The notes beneath the pieces are model-generated. The model was given only the letters and a program-made list of their open reading frames with translations, searched no databases and was not told the origin of the DNA. A stretch of DNA of 64,000 nt from Syncephalastrum monosporum B8922 (lineage: Eukaryota > Mucoromycota > Mucoromycetes > Mucorales > Syncephalastraceae), in contig JNEN01001232.1 in the NCBI GenBank assembly GCA_000697355.1, positions 186,001 through 250,000 of the forward strand, given 5' to 3'. The position numbers were made by a program, and so were the translations under genes. This document shows positions 56,877-64,000 of this stretch, one piece after another (position 1 is the stretch's first letter; the number at the start of each line of letters is the position of its first letter).

Positions 56877-59800
56877 AAACCAAACAGAAAAAGCATTTCA
56901 TGCGTACACCTCTAAGCACACACACACATACACACACACACACAGCCTATCTTTTCAGCCTTTTACTCTTCTTCCTTGCAGCATATGGCCCTGCAGGCAG
57001 CCTTGACCGTTTTCTCTCTCTCTCTCTCTCTGTTCCTGTTATTTCTTTTGTTTGACACTCCCTCCTTACAACCAAGAAAGAATAGCAAGAGAGTACCTAT
57101 GAAGAAAAAAAAAAGAAAGGCTCTCCTTCCATTCCTTTTACAATAAGCTTGTTTTTTCTTTCTTTCTTTCCATTTCTCTCCTCCTATCGCATCATCTTCT
57201 CCTTCTTTAATACTCATTCTCTCTCTCCTGTTTTGTACGTGTGAGCTTTTCTTTCTTGAAATACACACAAAGAGACGCTCGGTTCTCTTGTTTATACCCT
57301 CTCTACTATACATCTCATCCATCGATACGATGCCTGATCAAAACACGTCTTAGTGCTGTATACATCATCAAGTACCTGATTCTTTTTCATTTCTGCTCTT
57401 ACCCCTGTGAGAGTTTGCGTGCTCATGTACCCAATTTACATCAGTGGATCCGAACGGATATAACACTCATACAGTATGTGCTGGAGGGACTTATTTGGTT
57501 ATCCTCATAGAGCCTGGAGAGCCAAAGTTACACTATGTGCGTTTTTTTCACCATCCGCCGATCGCCAGCAAAATTTGTATGATTTGCTGCTAATTTACGT
57601 AAGCTGACATCGGCAAAACTATCTACGCAACTAGGATCTAAATAAGTGGTTGATAATGTTTTCTTTTATGCCAATATAAAGGCGAGAGCCTCACCTCAAA
57701 CCTGCATGTGCCTGCGAAAGACCCTCTGCTAAAGAACATGGTGCGGCAAGCACGGGAGGAAACACGCGAGAGGGGGGGTACATGCGTAGCCATTGTAAAT
57801 GAGGAGCATATGGAGTTGAAATTTTGCAATACAGCATATTACGCGTAGGCAGGATCCACTCTAAAAGAGATAGCTTCGATATGGTGTACATGTAGACTTA
57901 CGGCACGATTGTTACCACCATGGAGAAATATCAAGTCCCTGAGGAGGGTGGCGCTTCATGGCCGACGGATACTTTGTATGCAAAAGAGCTTTAAATGACT
58001 ACGAGCGTCCAATTTAGCGTCTCGTCACATAGACATGCCCGCTTACGAGCACGTATTATGATCCACAGCGAGCACTAGCATTTTAGCAGAGCAAATCTCG
58101 CCATTCATGCAGTATAATATATCTTTCAGTAAGAAGAAGTATCCATAGATCCAAAAAGGGATCCCTAGATCTTAGACACAATACGTGTTTTTCCCACAGC
58201 ACTGGGGTTATGGCATGTCAGCATAGCATGCAAAGCGATCGCTCGGCGCTGTTTTTCTTCTTTCGCTCATGTGACAATTGATCAGCAGCGTTATGGCAGT
58301 AGATCCACAGTCTCGGCGACGGCTGTCCAAAAATGCTTCTTTAATTTAGCTCTGAGCATACCGCGCATCAAAAGGTACAGGATGTGCTGCATGGTAGCAT
58401 CTTGTGCGTGCCATGTACGCCATCTTTGGTCAGGCACAGGTACAAATAAGTCCTCTTTTTTTCACACGACACCCAAGAAGGAAGTGGAATGGTGCTGCTT
58501 TTCGGTTATACAGACGTCCAACGCATGACTATACATAGATATCAAGCTTATTGCAATATCCAAAAACCTCCACTGAGAGAACAGGAACCTTCATTTGCAC
58601 CGCTTTTCATCTGGATTCAGACGCGGTACAGTGGACACAAGCCTACGTCATACTACCCAAACAGGATCATTCATTACCTGGGGAAAACATAATAAGCCAG
58701 AGACTTCTTGACTGGTTGAGCCCGGGGCGGTATTGGGATACAACTTGCCAACTTTTGGGTTGCACATGAAAGAATCGACCAGGACAAAACAAATCAGAAG
58801 TGCAATCCGGAAAGCCGGATACAGACCATGCACTTCCGTTTAGGTAAAACGGTAGTCGCTTCCTTTCCTTAGTTTCTAAGAAGAGCCTCGTGGACCACGA
58901 ATGCAATTAGAACCGAAAGTACTTCTATAACATAGAGAGAGATGCGGATAACCACCTGTCCAATCAAACGACAAATCAAGCCCGGGTCACATGCTATAGA
59001 AGAAAGTTTGTTTTCCTATCTCTGTGTATCGATATCCATGTTAGCAGAACAGGCCTAGGACAAAATGAGCAATGGGTCAATGTGCATTCGATCCAGAGCA
59101 AGATTACTGGACTGAAAAGCATCCATTGCCGCGGCTTAATGTGACCACTTGTTAGTAGCGTTCCACAAGAAATGTGGGCTGGCTCTCGTCATGTAAAGCG
59201 GATTCCATTGGTGCGGTACACAAAATGGAGATTGTCGTCAGCAGTACGATCACAGAAGGTGGCACAAGAAAAAAAAACTTGACAGCTTTCTTGTACAGTA
59301 CCTACTGTATGTCTCGCATCTTCTCAGTTAGCGGACAGCGATTCGGCAAAGAAAGAAAGCGAAGATAAGGAATTTAGAAATGAGAGAAAAGGTACTGCAT
59401 AATGTCAAGCGCAAAACAAGTCAGCCCAATACCCAACATTTTCTCTTGTTTTGAATGCTCTCATCTGCCCGTGTTCCCGGTTTGGCGGTCACCCACACAC
59501 ACATTCCCATTAAGATAATGTTATAACGATTAGCATGTTGCGCAACACAAAGCGTTCACGGTATTTAAATTTCCACATGAATATCACACTCCTCCCCCGG
59601 TCGTCTCAGAAAACAGTCCTCCTTGTTATGTCCGTCCTGAAGGTGTATATAGATGGATACTAAAATAAACCAAATCATATTGTCCGAAAAACCTCTTTCT
59701 TTGTGTGTGTGGGTGCCATTAGCCTCCCCGGGAAATTTTATGGAGGATTTTGACGAATGGAAAAGGGTCCAGCCGTAAATTTAATATAACGTCTGTGTAA

Positions 59801-62253
59801 CCGCTGCACATTTTGTCTTAAGATCCACATCCCCGGAAAACGTTAGTCAGCAGGTTTTTAGTTCAAGTGAGATCTGCAGTTGACGCTAAGAACGCCACAG
59901 ACACCTCAAGCCCAGTCGCTGGACATGCATCATATTAAATCCACACGAGAAAGTGGCGGCACACACCCCTTTTTGGTGTCGTCTCACGCACCCGCACATG
60001 AAAAGTGCAACTTTTACACACCACACGCAGACAACGCGGGAAAGAAAAAAATAAATAAATTGCGGCGCTTCATGCTTTTGCCGATCACCTCTTTTTTTGT
60101 ACCTTTTTTCCGAGACAGACGATAAAAATAATTTTATGCCAATGATTGTTGTTAATGATGTATGGATGATCGTCTATGCAGCAATCGCCCCAATTTTTTT
60201 TATTCTTTTCTGATAAGACCCGGTAACATGGGTCTGGCCATGCCTGTTTTTTATTCTTTGATTTTTTTTTTGTTCGTCTGCACAGCGTTATTTCATCTTT
60301 TAGTCTGATATAGAATATGAATGTTATGAGGCCGCGGGAATGGCCGAATGAGGACGAGGACACCATGGAACTGAACTCATCCATCTGCCAGGCCAAGGCC
60401 AAAAAAAAAAAAAAGACGCGAATTAACCCATCTCTTTCAAAACCCGCGTGAGCTAATTTAAGAAATGCAACAAAGCAATAATATAGACGGACAGCAGCAA
60501 CATTAGATGCGCGCGTGTGGACATGCTAGAGCAGAGGAATATCATAACACGCGTCCGACTTAGTGGGATTGATGTCCATGCAAATGTGGCCATCTCTCTC
60601 TGTGTGTGTGTGTATATGTGTGTGTGTTCCAAAGCATGGGCAAGCGCAAGGGTGGGTGAGTGAGTGGTGGAGGCCGGATGCGAGCGAGTACCCCGACTTA
60701 CTCAAAGTGGGCCAGAGCTAGTAGGGGAGCCTATTTCTGATTTGATTGATAGGATGGATGCGAGGGGTGGAGTGCGTGGATTGTCCTGATAAAGAGGACA
60801 AAACAGGCATTCACCGAGTCGCGGGCGGGCCAACCAGGACGGTGCAAAAAGCCATTTTTCATTAGTTGCGTCGGAATTGTCTCAGACGCATTGGCGGTGG
60901 CGGTAAACGTGTGCGTGGGGGATAATTTAGTCTGATTATGCTGGGTTATATCATTGATGAGGTTGAAATGCACACGTAAGGCTGTCACACAATGTTTAAT
61001 GACAGCGTGAAAAAAAGGTAAAATGAATTGTGTATGTTGGGTGTGTGTATAGCTCACCCGGACGATAAACATTGTGAATCCAAATCACCTTGCACGCCAC
61101 GCCACATCTGTGTCCGTAGGTTCGGACTGGGCAAAGGGGAATGGCACAGTGCCACATGCGGGGCGTGGGTGCGTGCTCTCCTAACTACTAACATTGTGAG
61201 TGATGTCTATCCATTGATCATTACCGTTGCCGAGGAAATGGATCGACGGGCCAGATAGAGCGAGACCATTTTTATTTATTTCACTCTCTCTCTCTCTGTG
61301 TGTGTTATCATGACGAGGCCCTGAATGCATAATGGCTAGGGCAAGCGCTTATTTGTGCATCATGAAACGACTACATTTTTATGAAGCACGTGTCGAACGA
61401 TATTGCTTATGGAGATGCATAGGAAGAGAGCTGCGAAAAGCTTTGGAAAGTCCTGTAACATCATACACGGACCTTACGGAGTTAACGCTCTGTCGCCTTG
61501 GCGATGACGAAGGATGACGATGACGATCAAAGGGGTAGGGGTCATTCGCATGGTGAGAGTAAGAAGCATATGCCGACAATAACACAATATAAAGAATGAA
61601 ACACATGGTAACATGTATCTAAACGGTCCATGCTCAGAATGCAAAGGGATGTGGGGGGGGTGCGCCCACCCGGACCTAGAGAATGGATGATAATAGCAAG
61701 AAGAGAGAAGGTGACGACGGATAGTATCCAAGGCGTTTACCATTCCTACCTCTTTATTCTGGTACACTCGCATGTCTTTCACGTCTTGTTCTCTTTTTTT
61801 TTCCTTTTTTTTTTTTTTTTTCTTGTGAATATTTTTTTTTCTGGGCTAGCTGACAGGTTTGACTTTTTGTACATGTTCCTGCTCCAAATGGAGATAGTTA
61901 TGCTGCCCATTTATTCCAACGCAAATCCCGCCCTCCGCGACGGGTAACGTAGATTAATTTACGCATCAAGTCTATTTTATTTCTCCTCTTTCTTCCTTTT
62001 TTTCCCGCTTCTTCTTGTTTGGATTTCTCCAAGAAGTATTTTCGTGCTAAAGAAATAGAATGCTGTTGTGATCTTTCATTTCTCTTTTCGTAAGCTTGAT
62101 GGAAATATCTCGTACTATCCAATCCTCTAATTTATTTCTTTTCATCATCCGTTTTTTTGTTTTCCTTCCCTTTCGTCCTTCACATTCGTATCTCGTTTAT
62201 TTATAGAAACTATCATCATCGCCATCATTACCGCGTCTCATCATTCAATTACC
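56877..62253. other. 5.4-kb gene-poor region
   Basis: Starts with the kinase 3' flank (CA repeats at 56921-56943, CT repeats near 57014-57032) and ends with the CT-rich FYR-gene promoter. In between I found no supported gene. A plus-strand frame at 58530-58769 ('GTFICTAFHLDSDAVQWTQA') faintly resembles a retrotransposon Gag core but is isolated. A GT microsatellite lies at 60600-60628 and a T19 run at 61802-61821. Confidence 0.4.
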
Positions 62254-64000
62254 ATGTCTCGACATCATATGTCCATTCATACTATCCTTCAGGATCCCGA
62301 GCCTCAGATGTATCTTGTGAAAGGTTCGTGTGAAAGCATGCTGTCGTACCAGGCACCGATCCCCTTATCAACTTTTTTCGTTCCTCGCTATTTTGGCACA
62401 TCACAGTCAAAATCTTTTGTACTTTCAAGGATGCCAGTGTCACCGACAGTCTGTGCACGTTCACGATGGACGGCGCCGGCGTCGATCTTTCGGACGGTGC
62501 ATGGATCAAGATCTCATTAAAGAAATGCCTTTCATGCATCTGCTCATCGTGGTAGTGTAACCTTTCACAACCATCTTTTTCCTTCTTGAACTCACCCTTC
62601 TTTTCTCTATTGACTACTTAGCCCGGATCAGTTGATGCGGCACCTCCACCAAAGCATTGCAGTTTACACCGCCAAGCACGCAGAATTTTCGGACGGCTGG
62701 GATTACCAGGGCCTACTTTCGGCCGCACTGGATAATGCTGCCGAAGAGCGTGTGATCTACGGCAAGCTGCTACATCGCGAAACCGAGGTCGCCATCCAAC
62801 TTGAGCCTGTTCGCGCTTCACCGCCACCTCCGACCCGACATCCGTCGTCTTCGACGCTTCGTCTTGAATCCACTCCCCAGCCTTCACCATACTCACACAT
62901 GCAACAGCAACAACAGCAACAGCAGCCAACGTCCTTGCCGCCCATGCGATCGCTGTTCTCACACCCGCGCTCACCCAGTAGCGAGCTCCAACAGCTGTCG
63001 CTGACGTCGTCTCCTCCCTCGCAACGGCCTTACCCGCCGAGGCAGACGCCCTCGCCGCCGCACATGCCACCGCTGGGCTCGCTCGTCTCGCAGCATTTTG
63101 AGTCTTCGCAACGTCGCACGCCGCCACCGCAGACGTCATCCTCGTCGCCTTACTACCCGTATTCTTCAAACAGTACCAGCATGGAGCGCAGACGGAGATC
63201 AACTCATATGTCGGACGAGGGCAGCATGAACAGCGGTGGTGGTGGTGGTGGTGGTGGTGGTGTCATCACATCAAGTCGTCGACGGCCCCACTCGATGATG
63301 GCCGAGGTACCCTCGGGCTACTGGATGCTACAGCAGCATTCTCCGCATCCTCGGCCGAGCTCGCCGCCTGGCATTTCCCAAAGCGGTCTGAGCAACAAGG
63401 ACATGTTTTATCATCGGTCGCGCAAGAAGAAGCGAGATACCAAGCCGCCGAATGCCAACGATGTGCGTCCGTTTTTCGAGATCGAAAAAGATAGCTTTGG
63501 GCGTTACATCTTGCCCGTCGAGATAGACTCCTGGACGGTGCTCGATCTCGGCCACGTGGTATGGGACCGACCGGCCTTCCACAACCAGCGCTACATTTAC
63601 CCGGTAGGGTACTGCGTCAAGAAATGGTATCGCAGTATGGTTGACCCGCACAGCGATACGCAGTACACCTGTCAGATCCTGGACGGTGGCAATGAGCCCA
63701 TTGTAAGTGGATTGTCTGTTCTTTTTTTACACACTTTTTTTTAGTGCCATTTTCTTTTATTTCTTTTATATCTATCTTGGGCGCTCTTGAGAATCATGGC
63801 TGATCTTTTTTTTTTTTCTTCGTTCTTTTTTTTTAACAGTTTTCATTGGAAGCGGAAGATAATCCCGGTGAGGTCTGGCGAGGTCCGACGCCCACCACCG
63901 TGTGGACGATCGCGGTGCGGCGGGCCTTTGCTATCCGCCAAATGGATTATGGCCACAACCCCGTCGGGCCCGACTTTTTCGGTCTTCGCAAAAATACGAT
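62254..64000 (+). CDS. FY-rich (FYRN/FYRC) domain protein, TBRG1-like (3' partial)
   Basis: FYR domains occur in chromatin regulators such as MLL/trithorax and in TBRG1. Exons proposed: 62254-62323, 62407-62551, 62622-63712, 63840 to the window end. After a short N-terminus and a helical segment ('QSIAVYTAKHAEFSDGWDYQ') come Pro/Ser/Gln- and Gly-rich stretches, the last encoded by a (GGT)n tract at 63235-63263. A basic motif 'RSRKKKRDTK' follows, then FYRN: 'FGRYILPVEIDSWTVLDLGH', 'FHNQRYIYPVGYCVKKWYRS', 'YTCQILDGG'. The last exon starts FYRC ('GPDFFGLRKN') and runs off the window. The exon 2 frame is the least certain part. No SET or JmjC domain is seen in the visible portion. Confidence 0.8.

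Noticed and set aside
58530..58769. Possible retrotransposon Gag fragment
   Set aside because: Only one weakly similar stretch ('FHLDSDAVQWTQA'), with no protease, reverse transcriptase or LTR nearby.

Overview
The window is nuclear DNA of a filamentous fungus, most likely an early-diverging Mucoromycota (Mucorales-like) species. This rests on genes split by many short introns (mostly 45-90 bp, GT-AG) and on compact gene blocks separated by AT-rich, homopolymer-rich spacers. It also rests on the gene set: Rom2-type RhoGEFs, a vacuolar-type I9 proteinase inhibitor, Alo1, Cdc73, Cwc27, Vps23, Mdm12, a Gin4-type kinase and a FYR-domain protein. Exon boundaries were placed by hand from GT-AG (twice GC-AG) sites that keep the frame and the family alignment. 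No tool or database search was run.

Layout. 0-12 kb: two paralogous Rho1 exchange factors (DEP-DH-PH-CNH) point towards each other and flank a 4-coumarate-CoA-ligase-like acyl-CoA synthetase. 12-21.9 kb: about 10 kb of accessory DNA with no intact gene. It holds decayed reading frames, a tRNA-like relic, two 49-bp-period minisatellites and a 0.9 kb near-palindrome built from the 3' end of a TnpB/Fanzor-like gene. 21.9-26.2 kb: three copies of a small Pbi2-like proteinase B inhibitor, interrupted by a 553-bp element with about 95-bp terminal inverted repeats and by decayed fragments. 26.6-31.8 kb: CDC73 (Paf1 complex), a single-pass membrane protein with a PPxY tail, and ALO1 (erythroascorbate synthesis). 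31.8-35.0 kb: a gene-poor spacer. 35.0-43.0 kb: a dense block with a BAG6-like ubiquitin-domain protein, CWC27 (spliceosome), VPS23/TSG101 (ESCRT-I) and MDM12 (ERMES). 43-50 kb: sparse, with a small CxxC protein and one hypothetical. 49.9-57 kb: a zf-4CXXC_R1/WHIM-like nuclear protein and a Gin4/Hsl1-family kinase. 57-62.2 kb: gene-poor. 62.3 kb to the end: the 5' part of a FYRN/FYRC gene cut by the window edge.

Most genes are unrelated housekeeping functions and no metabolic cluster is evident. Three of them touch morphogenesis: the two Rho1 GEFs (cell wall integrity) and the Gin4-type kinase (septum and cell cycle). The most unusual DNA is the 13-24 kb accessory island.
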